Origin: Hyphomicrobiales bacterium
Lineage (GTDB): Bacteria > Pseudomonadota > Alphaproteobacteria > Rhizobiales > MH13
Direction of reading: 5' to 3'
Length of the DNA stretch: 64,000 nt
Assembly (NCBI GenBank): GCA_017642935.1
Contig: JAEPOK010000001.1
Span: 1,719,192-1,783,191 of the forward strand
The notes beneath the pieces are model-generated. The model saw nothing but the letters and a program-made list of their open reading frames with translations. It did no database searches and was not told where the DNA came from. Shown piece by piece: positions 42,465 to 51,624 of this stretch (position 1 is the stretch's first letter; each line of letters opens with the position of its first letter). Both the position numbers and the translations under genes were made by a program.

Positions 42465-43354
42465 CGTCGCAATGCCTGGCTGATCTTGCTGACGGTGTCC
42501 TGCAGCTTGGGAAGGATGAAATCGACCATCTCGGTCGTTGTCATGCGCAAAGTCGGCACGCCGACATTGATCGCCCCGGCCATCACACCGGATGAAAGAT
42601 AGAGTGGCACGGCGATCGACATGAGACCGGTCTCGAGTTCTTGATCGACAAGCGACCAGCCTTTGTCGCGCACATCCTCCAAGACCTTTCGAAACTCGGC
42701 GCGGTCGGTCACCGTACGATCGGTCATACGCGTCAGCGGTATGCTTTGCAGCATGCCCAACCACTGATCTTCTGGAAGCCCAGCCAAGAGAACGCGCCCC
42801 GTCGCCGTTGCGTGTGCGGGAAAACGTCGTCCAACCGTAATGCCGACACTGATCACTCGATGAAACTGCGTGCCGCTGACATAAACGACGTCGAAATTGT
42901 CCAAGATCGCCGCAGAAACACTCTCGCGGGTCTCCTCCGAAAGATGTTCGATAAAGGGCCGCGCAATGTCCCATGTGCCTTTGGAGGACAGCACGGAAAA
43001 TCCGAGCTCGAGCACCTGCGGCGTTAGATCAAACAGTCTACCATCGGCCACCGCATAGCCCTCTCGCACCAATGTCAGGAGGATTCGGCGGGCGCCAGCG
43101 CGGGTGTTTCCTGTCTCGGCGGCGACCTCGGAGAGCGTCATTTTTCGTCGGGTCCGATTGAAAGCGCGCAGAACATCTAGCCCGCGCGCCAGCGAACTGA
43201 CGTAATCACGTGAATTGGGCGCACCGTTACCGGTCTCGTCCAAGTCATCCGGCGCTGCCGTCATCAATCCAGCAGGCGTATCGGAAGCCTTCGATTTGGC
43301 CTTTTCTGCAGGCATGCTTCTCCCGGCCGCCTTTTCTTTTGGCTTGTTCGCCAT
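42461..43354 (-). CDS. IclR family transcriptional regulator (PcaR/PobR-like)
   Basis: The 297-residue regulator has a lysine/alanine-rich N-terminal extension (about 1-48), a winged helix (about 50-112, with MTLSEVAAETGNTRAGARRILLTLV) and the IclR effector domain (about 128-295). The SSLARGLDVLRAF start of the winged helix is typical of the PcaR/PcaU/PobR branch. It is divergent from the sugar ABC operon, with a box pair at 43489-43522 between them. I infer that it binds the 15-bp boxes found at seven intergenic regions in this window. The ligand is unknown. Confidence 0.92.
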   Translation of the reverse strand: MANKPKEKAAGRSMPAEKAKSKASDTPAGLMTAAPDDLDETGNGAPNSRDYVSSLARGLDVLRAFNRTRRKMTLSEVAAETGNTRAGARRILLTLVREGYAVADGRLFDLTPQVLELGFSVLSSKGTWDIARPFIEHLSEETRESVSAAILDNFDVVYVSGTQFHRVISVGITVGRRFPAHATATGRVLLAGLPEDQWLGMLQSIPLTRMTDRTVTDRAEFRKVLEDVRDKGWSLVDQELETGLMSIAVPLYLSSGVMAGAINVGVPTLRMTTTEMVDFILPKLQDTVSKISQALRR

Positions 43355-43488
43355 GGCGCCTTCCTTTTCATCCTTCCTTCTCAGCCCACAAAGAAAGGCT
43401 GATTCCGCACAAGAGTCTGCCTAGCACACCGCATTTGCATCCGGCAGCCAACGAATTGCGGAAAAGCACTTGCGTAGATCGTCGGATC

Positions 43489-43522
43489 GGTGAATTATCG
43501 CACAAGCGTTCGCTATGTGAAC
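43489..43522. promoter_or_regulatory. Paired IclR-type operator boxes D (IclR gene and sugar ABC operon)
   Basis: GTTCGCTATGTGAAC (43508-43522) fits the consensus; 19 bases earlier GGTGAATTATCGCAC (43489-43503) matches the reverse form in its CGCAC half and AT core. The sequence around the main box (TATGTGAACTTTT) also matches box A. It lies between the IclR gene and the ABC binding-protein gene and may carry autoregulation. Confidence 0.7.
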
Positions 43523-43548
43523 TTTTTGAAGAAATGGGAGACTTCAAC

Positions 43549-44886
43549 GTGATCAACAAAAAAGACATTGCGCCGGGCATTTCGCGCCGAACAGCGCTCA
43601 AAGGCCTGGCCGCGACGACAGCTCTGGCAGCAACGCCCTTTAGCATTGCGCGGGCACAAAGCGATGTGACGCTCCGCTGGTGGTCGCCGCAAGCTGCTCC
43701 GGCGCAAGTTGAAGCCTACGAATTGCAGATTGCCAACTTCGAAGCCGCCACCGGCATTCGCGTTGAATTCGAAACCACCTCTGATGAAGGCTATGCGCCG
43801 CAACTGGCTGCAGCATTCTCCTCGGGCGAAGTGCCTGACATTGTCACCCACCTGCCGTCCTTCGCGGTACAGTCTTACTATGCCAACGATTTGCTGGTTC
43901 CGTTCAACGATGTGATCGAAGCCATTGGCTCCGACGACTACTTCCCCGGCGCTAACAATGTGTATCGCGCCGCCGACGGGAACTATTGCGGTACGGGCAT
44001 CGGAAACTCGGCGGCCAACATGCTCTGGCTGCGCCGTGACCTGATGGAAGAAGCTGGCATCGACAGCGCGCCTGAGACTTGGGACGAGCTGCGCGCTGCT
44101 GTCTCCGCCATGCAGACCGGTGGTCTGTTTGGTGCGCCCCTGCCCTATGGCCGCAACTCAATGACGTCGCTGATATTCATTGGCTTCATTCACCAGGCTG
44201 GTGGTCAGGTATTCTCGCCGGATCTTGAGGTCGCCATCGACAATGAAGGTACCCGCAATGCGCTGGAATTCTATCGCGAGATGCGCGAATTCTGCCCTCC
44301 CGGCGCGACAAACTATTCCTGGGGCGAAAGCCTGACGGCCTTCGTGTCCGGCGCAACAGCGACCGGCATCTACACCGGCCGCGTGCTTGCCAATGTCAAC
44401 AACCAGAACCCGGACATCGCCGACCATGTGACTTGCGTGCGCTACCCGCGCATTTCGACCGACGTCGCGCCGTGGACGTTCAACGACTTCCCGTCGGTAT
44501 TCATTCCGGCACAGTCGCAGAACATCGATGCGGCCAAGCAGTTTGCGGCCTTCCTGTTCGATCCGGAAGGGTACATCAAACAGTTGCACGCTGCGCCTGG
44601 TCATGTGCTGCCAGTGTTGCAGTCAATTAACAACAATCCGATGTACCAGAACAACGACATCATCCAGAAGTACGCGCCTGAAGTGGAGCTGATGGCTGAG
44701 TCTGCTGCTGGTGGTTTCAACCTCGGATACGAAAGTGCCGATCACCAGTCCAACGAAAAGGCTGGCGAGATCATCGGCTCAAACGTTATCTCCGATCTGG
44801 TGCAGAAGGTTGTGCTGAACGGCGACAATGTGGATACCGCGCTAAGCGATGCATCGATGGCCATCGAAGCCATCGTCAACGGCTAA
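43549..44886 (+). CDS. Sugar ABC transporter substrate-binding protein with Tat signal
   Basis: The 445-residue protein has a twin-arginine signal (ISRRTALKGLAATTALAA, cleavage near ARA) and a family 1 binding fold of CUT1 importers (LRWWSPQAAPAQVEAYE). The start is uncertain: I prefer the GTG at 43549 with GGGAG eight bases upstream; an ATG at 43534 would add five residues but has no ribosome site and lies 11 bases after the operator. The open frame runs far upstream without similarity. A strong hairpin follows the gene. Export in folded form suggests a bound cofactor or need for early folding. Confidence 0.87.
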   Translation: MINKKDIAPGISRRTALKGLAATTALAATPFSIARAQSDVTLRWWSPQAAPAQVEAYELQIANFEAATGIRVEFETTSDEGYAPQLAAAFSSGEVPDIVTHLPSFAVQSYYANDLLVPFNDVIEAIGSDDYFPGANNVYRAADGNYCGTGIGNSAANMLWLRRDLMEEAGIDSAPETWDELRAAVSAMQTGGLFGAPLPYGRNSMTSLIFIGFIHQAGGQVFSPDLEVAIDNEGTRNALEFYREMREFCPPGATNYSWGESLTAFVSGATATGIYTGRVLANVNNQNPDIADHVTCVRYPRISTDVAPWTFNDFPSVFIPAQSQNIDAAKQFAAFLFDPEGYIKQLHAAPGHVLPVLQSINNNPMYQNNDIIQKYAPEVELMAESAAGGFNLGYESADHQSNEKAGEIIGSNVISDLVQKVVLNGDNVDTALSDASMAIEAIVNG

Positions 44887-44914
44887 CACTCTAGCCAAAG
44901 CTTTGCGATCCCTG

Positions 44915-44944
44915 ACCGCCTCTCGACGGATGTTGAGGGGCGGT
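44915..44944 (+). other. Strong intercistronic hairpin after the sugar-binding protein gene
   Basis: ACCGCCTCTC pairs with GAGGGGCGGT over 10 positions with one G-U pair and a 10-base loop. It lies 28 bases after the binding-protein stop and 22 bases before the first permease start. No T-run follows. As with the hairpin at 20308, it probably raises the ratio of binding protein to membrane subunits. Confidence 0.7.
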
Positions 44945-44966
44945 TGGCGCCACTTGAAAGAAACCG

Positions 44967-45866
44967 ATGTCTGCGGCCCCAAAAACTTTGCTTGAACGGC
45001 GTTACGCTATGCTCGGCGTGATGCTGATCGCGCCAACGGTCATCGTGTTCGGGTCGGTTATCGTTTATCCGCTGCTTTCAGCGATTTATCTGTCTTTTTT
45101 CAATATTTTTACGCCCACGCTTGAGGGCGATTTCGTCGGCGTTGCAAACTATTTTGAGCTTCTGCAAACCGGTGCGTTCTGGAACGCGTTGGGTAACACG
45201 CTCATCTGGACAGTCGGCACGCTTACGCTGCAAATCTTGTTTGGCGTTGGCATGGCCTTGGTACTGCATCAGAACATCTGGTTCCGCAGCCTTGCCCGCT
45301 CGCTGATCCTCTTTCCCTACTTCATCTCGACCGTGGTCGCGGTGCTGGTCTGGAAGTGGCTGTTCAACGATCTCTACGGGATTATGAACCACTTCCTGAT
45401 CACGCTCGGTATCATCGATTTTCCGATCGATTATCTGGGCACCATGCCCAACGCGATGATCTCTGTGATCCTTGTCGGCGCATGGAAGTATTTTCCGTTC
45501 GTTGTGATAGCCGTGCTGGCCCGCCTGCAAACGATCCCGGACGCGCTCTATGAAGCCGCCAAGATTGATGGCGCGGGGCCAATCGCTCGATTCTTTGATG
45601 TCACGCTGCCGCAGCTTCGAGACGTGCTGGTCGTCATCATTCTGCTGCGCGCGATTTGGGACTTCAAAGAGTTCGACCTCATCTTCCTGCTCACAGGCGG
45701 CGGTCCCTTAAGCGATACCCAGACGCTGCCGCTACTCGTCTATCAAGAGGCCTTCGCGCTGAACGATATGGGCATGGCGTCGGCCTTCGCCGTGGTGATG
45801 ATGCTGATCATGCTTGTCTTCATGATTGTCTATATCCGACGCACGCGCAGCGAGGAGGACGCTTGA
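44967..45866 (+). CDS. Sugar ABC transporter permease (MalF/UgpA-like)
   Basis: The 299-residue CUT1 permease has six hydrophobic segments and the EAA loop DALYEAAKIDGAGPIARFFDVTLPQL near residue 195-220, which docks to the ATPase. The start ATG is unambiguous. It overlaps the next permease by one base (TGATG). It forms the channel of the importer fed by the Tat-exported binding protein. Confidence 0.92.
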   Translation: MSAAPKTLLERRYAMLGVMLIAPTVIVFGSVIVYPLLSAIYLSFFNIFTPTLEGDFVGVANYFELLQTGAFWNALGNTLIWTVGTLTLQILFGVGMALVLHQNIWFRSLARSLILFPYFISTVVAVLVWKWLFNDLYGIMNHFLITLGIIDFPIDYLGTMPNAMISVILVGAWKYFPFVVIAVLARLQTIPDALYEAAKIDGAGPIARFFDVTLPQLRDVLVVIILLRAIWDFKEFDLIFLLTGGGPLSDTQTLPLLVYQEAFALNDMGMASAFAVVMMLIMLVFMIVYIRRTRSEEDA

Positions 45867-46693
45867 TGTCGTTTGTCCGCAAGTTCGCGTTCAATATCTT
45901 CGCCTGGGCGATCGTTCTGGCTGTCGCATTCCCGCTGTTTTGGATGCTGGTCACTTCGGTGAAACCGGGATTTGAGCTGTTCCGCCGCCCGCCGACAATG
46001 CTGCCTGAAACCTGGACGTTCGAGCACTATTGGCACCTTATCGAGCGGACCAATTTCCTCACCTATTTCCGTAATTCAGTTGTGCTTTCCACAGTCACGA
46101 CCTTGGTGGTTGTCGCGATCGGAACACTCGGCGCCTACAGCCTCGTGCGCTTCAAGTTCCGTGGCCGTGAGAGCCTCGCGTTTCTGGTGCTCTTCACCTA
46201 TCTGCTGCCGTCGGTCGTGCTGATCATTCCGCTTTATCTGCTGCTGGTGAACCTTGGCTTGTCCAACACAATCTTCAGCCTGGTGATTGCCTACACGACG
46301 TTTGCCTTACCCTATGCGCTTTGGCTTCTACGCTCGTTCATGGCGGGTATTCCAGAAGACTTGGAAAGTGCTGCGCTTGTTGATGGCGCATCGCGGATGG
46401 GTGCCTTCTGGGATGTAATCCTGCCGCAGCTCCTGCCTGGCATCATTTCAACAGCGCTGTTCACGTTCATCCTGAGCTGGAACGAATATCTCTACGCTTT
46501 GGTATTGGTGAACTCCGATAGCGCGCGTCCGCTCACGACCGGCGTGATGAATATGCTGGTCTCATCCTTCAATATTGAGTGGTCGCTGCTGATGGCCGCC
46601 TCGGTGATGATGAGCGTACCGCTCATTATCGTCTTCGCCTTCCTACAAAGCTATTTGACCCGCGGCTTCGGTGCCGGCGGCGTGAAAGGTTGA
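45866..46693 (+). CDS. Sugar ABC transporter permease (MalG/UgpE-like)
   Basis: A 275-residue CUT1 permease with six membrane segments and EAA loop PEDLESAALVDGASRMGAFWDVILPQL. The real start is the ATG at 45866 overlapping the previous stop; the frame is open far upstream but as a shadow. Three bases separate it from the ATPase gene. With its partner it completes the transmembrane pore. Confidence 0.92.
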   Translation: MSFVRKFAFNIFAWAIVLAVAFPLFWMLVTSVKPGFELFRRPPTMLPETWTFEHYWHLIERTNFLTYFRNSVVLSTVTTLVVVAIGTLGAYSLVRFKFRGRESLAFLVLFTYLLPSVVLIIPLYLLLVNLGLSNTIFSLVIAYTTFALPYALWLLRSFMAGIPEDLESAALVDGASRMGAFWDVILPQLLPGIISTALFTFILSWNEYLYALVLVNSDSARPLTTGVMNMLVSSFNIEWSLLMAASVMMSVPLIIVFAFLQSYLTRGFGAGGVKG

Positions 46694-46696
46694 TTT

Positions 46697-47821
46697 ATGG
46701 CCGCTGTGGTCTTCTCAAACGTTAGAAAAGAGTTTGGCAGTTTCACCGCCGTGCACGGTCTTGATCTGTCGATTGACGAAGGTGAGTTCGTATCTTTGCT
46801 GGGCCCGTCGGGCTGCGGTAAGACGACAACACTGCGCATGCTGGCCGGCCTGGAATTCCCGACCTCCGGCAACATCCATATTGGTGATCGGGTGGTCAAT
46901 GACGTCGCACCTGGCCAGCGCGACATCGCCATGGTCTTCCAGTCCTACGCGCTCTATCCGCACATGACGGTGGCGCAGAACATCGCCTATCCGCTGAAAA
47001 AGCGTGGTGTTGGAGCGGCAGAGCAAAAAACGCAGGTCGCCGCAACGGCTGAGCTTCTGCAACTGACCGAATTGCTTGGCCGCAAACCACGCCAGCTTTC
47101 CGGTGGCCAACAGCAGCGGGTTGCACTTGGCCGGGCATTGGTACGCGATCCCAAAGTGTTTCTGCTCGACGAGCCGCTGTCGAACCTTGATGCCAAACTG
47201 CGCGGCTATATGCGTGTCGAGCTTGTTGAGCTGCACCGGCGCCTTGGCAGGACCATGGTCTATGTCACGCATGATCAGCTCGAAGCGATGACCATGTCGG
47301 ATCGCATTGCCGTCATGGAGGGCGGCGAGCTTCAGCAGTTCGCCCCACCAACCGAGGTGTATGCCGCACCGGCCAACCGGTTCGTGGCAAGTTTCATCGG
47401 CACGCCTGGCATGACACTGATGGATGGCGAACTTTCCAACGAAGGCGATAGCTGGATGTTCAAGGCCGACGGCGTGTCACTGACCGTCGGACAGCTTGGC
47501 GAAAACGCTGCCGCAGGCCCCGCATGCCTGGGCGTGCGCCCAGAGCATGTCCGGATCGGCGAGGGACCGATAAAGGGCGTCATTCAGGTGGTGGAAAAGA
47601 CCGGGCACGAAAACATCGTGCTGCTGGAGCTCTCCGGTGGCCATCGTCTGACCGGTCGCGTTCCGGCGCCGCAATCATGGAGCCCTGGGGAAACAGTTTC
47701 ACTATCCTTCGACGCGGACCACGCCCACATTTTTGGACCGGGTCCAAAAGGCCCAAGGCTCAATCGCGCAGCCAGCGTTGAGACAATGACCAACCCTGCC
47801 CTTCAGAAAGCCCTGCCATGA
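46697..47821 (+). CDS. Sugar ABC transporter ATP-binding protein (MalK/UgpC-like)
   Basis: The 374-residue ATPase has Walker A GPSGCGKTT, signature LSGGQQQRVALGRAL, Walker B VFLLDEPLSNLD and the H-loop YVTHDQLEAMT, followed by a C-terminal TOBE/OB-type regulatory domain (about 240-360). This is the CUT1 energy subunit. It overlaps the DapA-family gene as ATGA, so uptake and the first catabolic steps are in one transcript. Confidence 0.93.
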   Translation: MAAVVFSNVRKEFGSFTAVHGLDLSIDEGEFVSLLGPSGCGKTTTLRMLAGLEFPTSGNIHIGDRVVNDVAPGQRDIAMVFQSYALYPHMTVAQNIAYPLKKRGVGAAEQKTQVAATAELLQLTELLGRKPRQLSGGQQQRVALGRALVRDPKVFLLDEPLSNLDAKLRGYMRVELVELHRRLGRTMVYVTHDQLEAMTMSDRIAVMEGGELQQFAPPTEVYAAPANRFVASFIGTPGMTLMDGELSNEGDSWMFKADGVSLTVGQLGENAAAGPACLGVRPEHVRIGEGPIKGVIQVVEKTGHENIVLLELSGGHRLTGRVPAPQSWSPGETVSLSFDADHAHIFGPGPKGPRLNRAASVETMTNPALQKALP

Positions 47822-48735
47822 ACAGACACAGCATCGACTGGGCCGGTCCCATGCCGGCGGTGACCACGCCTTTTCATGCCGATCTTTCGATGGATGAAGA
47901 AGGGTTTGTCGCCAACATCCATCGCCTCCTGAATGCCGGCGCAACCGGCATAGTCGCTGCAGGATGCACAGGCGAATTCTGGGCACTGTCGCTGGCCGAG
48001 CGCGAACGCTTGGCCAAGCTGACCGTTGAAGCGTGCAAGGGTCGTGGCCCTGCCATCGTCGGCACGGGCGCGATCCGCGAAGGCGAAGTGATCGAGCAGA
48101 TTGACGCGGCCAAAACCGCAGGTGCGGACGCCGTGCTTGTGATGCCTGCCTATTTTGCCCATCTCTCCGACAGCGAAACCATCGAGCATTTCGAAGCTAT
48201 CGATGCGAAGTCGACGCTGCCCATCGTGCTCTACAACATTCCTGGCAATGCCGGGAATGCGATCACACCAGCCATCGCCGACAAGCTAGCTGACCTGGAC
48301 AATGTTGTAGCGATCAAGGAGAGCAGCGGCGCTTGGCAGAATTTTCATCAGACGCTGAACTTGGTGAAAGATCGTATTCGCGTGTTCTGCGGACCATCCT
48401 CGACAATTGGCGTGGCCGCTGCTCTGGCCGGCGCTGACGGCCACATCGACTGCTTCCCCAATGTTTGGGAAAACTGCCTGCAGCTTTGGTACAAAACTAA
48501 GGCAGGTAAGATGGATGAAGCCTGGGCATTGCAAGCGACGGGTCAGGCAATGACCGACCTTTTCATCAGCGAGGGGCGCACGCTTTATCCGGCGACCAAA
48601 GCTGCAATGAACTTTCTTGGTTTTCCAGGTGGCGGCGTTCCACGCCCACCTTTGCGCCCGCTTTCTGGCACTGCCCTTAAAGGTCTACAGGCGGGCATGG
48701 ACAGCCTGATTGGCACGAACAAGCAGGTCGCCTGA
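47818..48735 (+). CDS. Dihydrodipicolinate synthase (DapA/NAL) family lyase
   Basis: The 305-residue TIM-barrel protein has GCTGEFWALSLAERERL, tyrosine in VLYNIPGNAG and Schiff-base Lys167 in AIKESSG. It is the second DapA-family gene of the region and is distinct in sequence from the one at 34054. Family reactions include retro-aldol cleavage, dehydration and deamination of keto acids. It is first of five enzyme genes after the sugar importer, followed by two SDRs, an aminotransferase and an aldehyde dehydrogenase, and could split the imported compound to an aldehyde plus pyruvate. Confidence 0.87.
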   Translation: MNRHSIDWAGPMPAVTTPFHADLSMDEEGFVANIHRLLNAGATGIVAAGCTGEFWALSLAERERLAKLTVEACKGRGPAIVGTGAIREGEVIEQIDAAKTAGADAVLVMPAYFAHLSDSETIEHFEAIDAKSTLPIVLYNIPGNAGNAITPAIADKLADLDNVVAIKESSGAWQNFHQTLNLVKDRIRVFCGPSSTIGVAAALAGADGHIDCFPNVWENCLQLWYKTKAGKMDEAWALQATGQAMTDLFISEGRTLYPATKAAMNFLGFPGGGVPRPPLRPLSGTALKGLQAGMDSLIGTNKQVA

Positions 48736-48767
48736 CCGCTTACACCGACACGTAGGAGTAACTGACG

Positions 48768-49553
48768 ATGGATCTTGGATTGAAAGGTCGGCGAGCGATC
48801 GTGACTGCGGCGAGCCGCGGATTGGGCCTCGCGACGGCGCGTTCTTTGGCACGCGAAGGTGCTTCGGTGGTAATGAATGCCCGCAGCGAAGGCCCGCTTA
48901 GCGAAGCCGCCAAGGCGATCCAGGATGAGTTTGGCGTGGACGCCACGCCGGTCGCCGCAGATTTCAACAGCGACGACGGGCGGGCAGCGATCTTAGATGC
49001 GGCGGGCGGTTCAACCGATATTCTGGTGAACAATCCAGGCGTCCGGCAGGTACCGACGCCTTACGACGAAATCTCAGCCGATGATTGGCGCTACTGGCTG
49101 GACGTTCATTTCTTGTCCTCCGTCCAGATGATGCAGGCGGTTGCACCAGGCATGAAGGCGCAAGGCTTCGGGCGTATCGTCAACATGTCGGTGAGTTTCA
49201 TCAAATTCCCGCAGGTAGGCTTCGCCCACAGTCATGCGGCGCGGCTTGCTCTGTCGGGCGCATCGGCAGCCATGACGCGCGAGCTGATAGGGCACAATGT
49301 CACGATCAACACAGTCTGTCCGGGCCTGTTCGACACCGACGCTCTGCACACGAACCTTCACGGTCATGCCAAGCGCGGCAACACGACCTATGAGGCCATT
49401 GTGCAGGACCGCAAGGGCAACTGCCCAGCCGGCCGCTTTGCCGACCCGTCCGAGTGCGGCGACCTGATCGCCTATCTCTGCTCAACGCAGGCTGGCTTCA
49501 TGTCGGGCCAGAACATCGTCAATGATGGCGGCGTCTATCAGGGCCTTTTCTAA
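48768..49553 (+). CDS. Atypical SDR family protein lacking the catalytic Tyr-Lys pair
   Basis: The 261-residue protein has a normal SDR fold: TAASRGLGLATA for nucleotide binding, a serine in NMSVSF and the C-terminal SGQNIVNDGGVYQG. Where the catalytic Y-x-x-x-K should be, it reads HSHAAR: tyrosine and lysine are replaced by histidine and arginine. The NNAG motif is NNPG. A known divergent SDR group with SNAAR-type sequences shows similar loss. It may use other acid/base residues or be a non-redox partner of the SDR that follows, which overlaps it by one base. Confidence 0.85.
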   Translation: MDLGLKGRRAIVTAASRGLGLATARSLAREGASVVMNARSEGPLSEAAKAIQDEFGVDATPVAADFNSDDGRAAILDAAGGSTDILVNNPGVRQVPTPYDEISADDWRYWLDVHFLSSVQMMQAVAPGMKAQGFGRIVNMSVSFIKFPQVGFAHSHAARLALSGASAAMTRELIGHNVTINTVCPGLFDTDALHTNLHGHAKRGNTTYEAIVQDRKGNCPAGRFADPSECGDLIAYLCSTQAGFMSGQNIVNDGGVYQGLF

Positions 49554-50245
49554 TGACCAAGGTCGTCATGGTTTCGGGCGGCGGACGCGGCCTGGGAGCC
49601 GCGATCACGCAGAAGCTGCTCGACGAGGGTTGGACGGTGTCGCTCGGGCTGAGGGACCTGTCTCAAGCCGATGCCTTTTCCGGCTCCGTCTCGGCGCATT
49701 CCTTCGATGCGCGCGACCCTGCAACGGCCACAAGCTGGGTTGACGGTACCATCGCCAAACATGGGCAGATCGATGCGCTGGTGAACAATGCCGGTATCTT
49801 GCGCATGGTCGATTTTGAGCAGGGCGACGAGGACGATCTCGATGCCATGTGGTCGGTGAACGTCAAAGCTCCGTTCCGTCTGATCAAGGCTGCCTTACCG
49901 CATCTTCGTGCCGGGGGGCATGGCCGGGTTGTGAATGTCGCCTCGACCGACGCCAAGCGGTACCGCGGCGGGACATCGGTCGGCTACGCCATGACCAAGC
50001 ACGCACTGTTGGCGATGACGCAAGCGGTGCGCCACGCAGCCTGGGATGATGGTGTGCGCGCCACAGCACTTTGTCCGGGCGCCATCGATACCGAACTGCT
50101 CGCGGGCCTACCGGGCGTAACGCCGAAGGCCGATAGGATGACTCCGGAAACCGTTGCGGGCTTGGTTACCATGCTGCTTGCCTTACCCAACCAAGCAAGC
50201 GTTCCAGAACTTATCGCCAACACCCGGCTGGAGATCGTCATATGA
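49553..50245 (+). CDS. SDR family oxidoreductase
   Basis: This 230-residue dehydrogenase has [21 protein letters not shown], serine in NVASTDA and catalytic YAMTK. It is short at the C-terminus compared with 250-residue relatives. Its start overlaps the atypical SDR by one base and its end overlaps the aminotransferase as ATGA. Tight coupling to the Tyr-Lys-less SDR suggests a heteromer. Confidence 0.87.
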   Translation: MTKVVMVSGGGRGLGAAITQKLLDEGWTVSLGLRDLSQADAFSGSVSAHSFDARDPATATSWVDGTIAKHGQIDALVNNAGILRMVDFEQGDEDDLDAMWSVNVKAPFRLIKAALPHLRAGGHGRVVNVASTDAKRYRGGTSVGYAMTKHALLAMTQAVRHAAWDDGVRATALCPGAIDTELLAGLPGVTPKADRMTPETVAGLVTMLLALPNQASVPELIANTRLEIVI

Positions 50246-51624
50246 CTCTTGATCCTCGTATCAATGATGAGTTGGCCGCATGGGATCGGGATCATCTTCT
50301 GCACCCGACCACGCACACGGCGAACCACGCTCGCGGCGATGTGCCTGGGCGCATCGTCACTGGCGGCGAAGGTGTTTTCATCGAAGACCGGGATGGCAAA
50401 CGCTACCTCGACGCGTTCGCCGCGCTCTATTGCGTGAACGCTGGCTATGGGCGCACCGAGATAGCCGACGCGATTTCTGAGCAGGCGCACAAGCTTGCCT
50501 TTTTTCATTCCTTTGCGGGCCAGGGCAATGAACCGGCGATCCGGCTGGCCAAGATGATCATGGATCGCGCGCCCGATCACATGGCGCGGGTCTATTTTGG
50601 CCTGTCAGGATCGGATGCCAACGAGACCAATGTGAAGCTCGCTTGGCACTACAATATCTTGCGCGGCAAACCTGAAAAACGGAAGATCATCAGCCGCTGG
50701 CGGGCCTATCATGGCTCAGGGATCGTGTCCGGGTCGATGACCGGTCTGCAATCCTATCATGCACGTTTCCATCTTCCATTGGATGGGTTCTTGCACACGC
50801 ACAGCCCGCAATATCTGCGCCGTCCAGACGCCGACATGGGCGAGGCCGATTTCGTCGATTGGCTGATCGGTGATCTCGAAGCGATGATTGAACGTGAGGG
50901 CCCGGATACGATCTGCGCTTTTATTGGTGAACCCGCTATGGGGACTGGCGGCATCATGCCCCCGCCTGAGGAATACTGGGCGCGCGTCCAAGAGGTTTTA
51001 GCGCGGCACGACATTCTGCTGATCGCTGACGAAGTGGTGACCGGGTTCGGTCGCAGCGGCGCGATGTTTGGGTCTGAAACCTACGATCTGAAGCCAGACT
51101 TCATGACCATCGCCAAGGGGCTGACGTCGGCCTACGCCCCACTTTCGGGCTCGATTATCTCGCAGCGGGTGTTTGACGTTTTGATGCAAGGATCAGACGA
51201 TTTCGGCCCGCTTGCTCATGGCTGGACTTATTCGGCACATCCAGTCAGCGCCGCAGCCGGGATCGCGACCCTTAATCTGATCGACGAGATGGGTTTGGTG
51301 GAGAACGCTCACGCCATGGGTCCGGTTTTCCAACAAGCTCTGAACGAAGCCATGGATGGCCAACCGAACGTTGCTGAAGTGCGAGGTGTGGGCCTAATGG
51401 CAGCTGTGGAGTTTGCCGCCGACCCAGCCGATCGAGATTGGTTCCCCCCCATGACCGTTGGACCAAAAATCGCCGAAGCCATGACGCAACGCGGCGTAAT
51501 CGCGCGCGCCATGCCGGAAGCCAACACTATTGGCTTCGCCCCGCCGCTTTGTATTTCAGCTGATGAAATCACGACCATCGCTCAGACCCTGCGCGCCGCC
51601 GCAGATGAGGTTTTACCCCAATGA
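50242..51624 (+). CDS. Class III aminotransferase (omega-amino acid:pyruvate type)
   Basis: The 460-residue PLP enzyme has the class III signature around [19 protein letters not shown] and the PLP lysine Lys292 in [10 protein letters not shown]. It is similar to omega-transaminases and to taurine, putrescine or beta-alanine:pyruvate aminotransferases. It overlaps the aldehyde dehydrogenase gene as ATGA; this pair usually turns a primary amine into an aldehyde and then a carboxylate. The actual amine is unknown. Confidence 0.9.
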   Translation: MTLDPRINDELAAWDRDHLLHPTTHTANHARGDVPGRIVTGGEGVFIEDRDGKRYLDAFAALYCVNAGYGRTEIADAISEQAHKLAFFHSFAGQGNEPAIRLAKMIMDRAPDHMARVYFGLSGSDANETNVKLAWHYNILRGKPEKRKIISRWRAYHGSGIVSGSMTGLQSYHARFHLPLDGFLHTHSPQYLRRPDADMGEADFVDWLIGDLEAMIEREGPDTICAFIGEPAMGTGGIMPPPEEYWARVQEVLARHDILLIADEVVTGFGRSGAMFGSETYDLKPDFMTIAKGLTSAYAPLSGSIISQRVFDVLMQGSDDFGPLAHGWTYSAHPVSAAAGIATLNLIDEMGLVENAHAMGPVFQQALNEAMDGQPNVAEVRGVGLMAAVEFAADPADRDWFPPMTVGPKIAEAMTQRGVIARAMPEANTIGFAPPLCISADEITTIAQTLRAAADEVLPQ

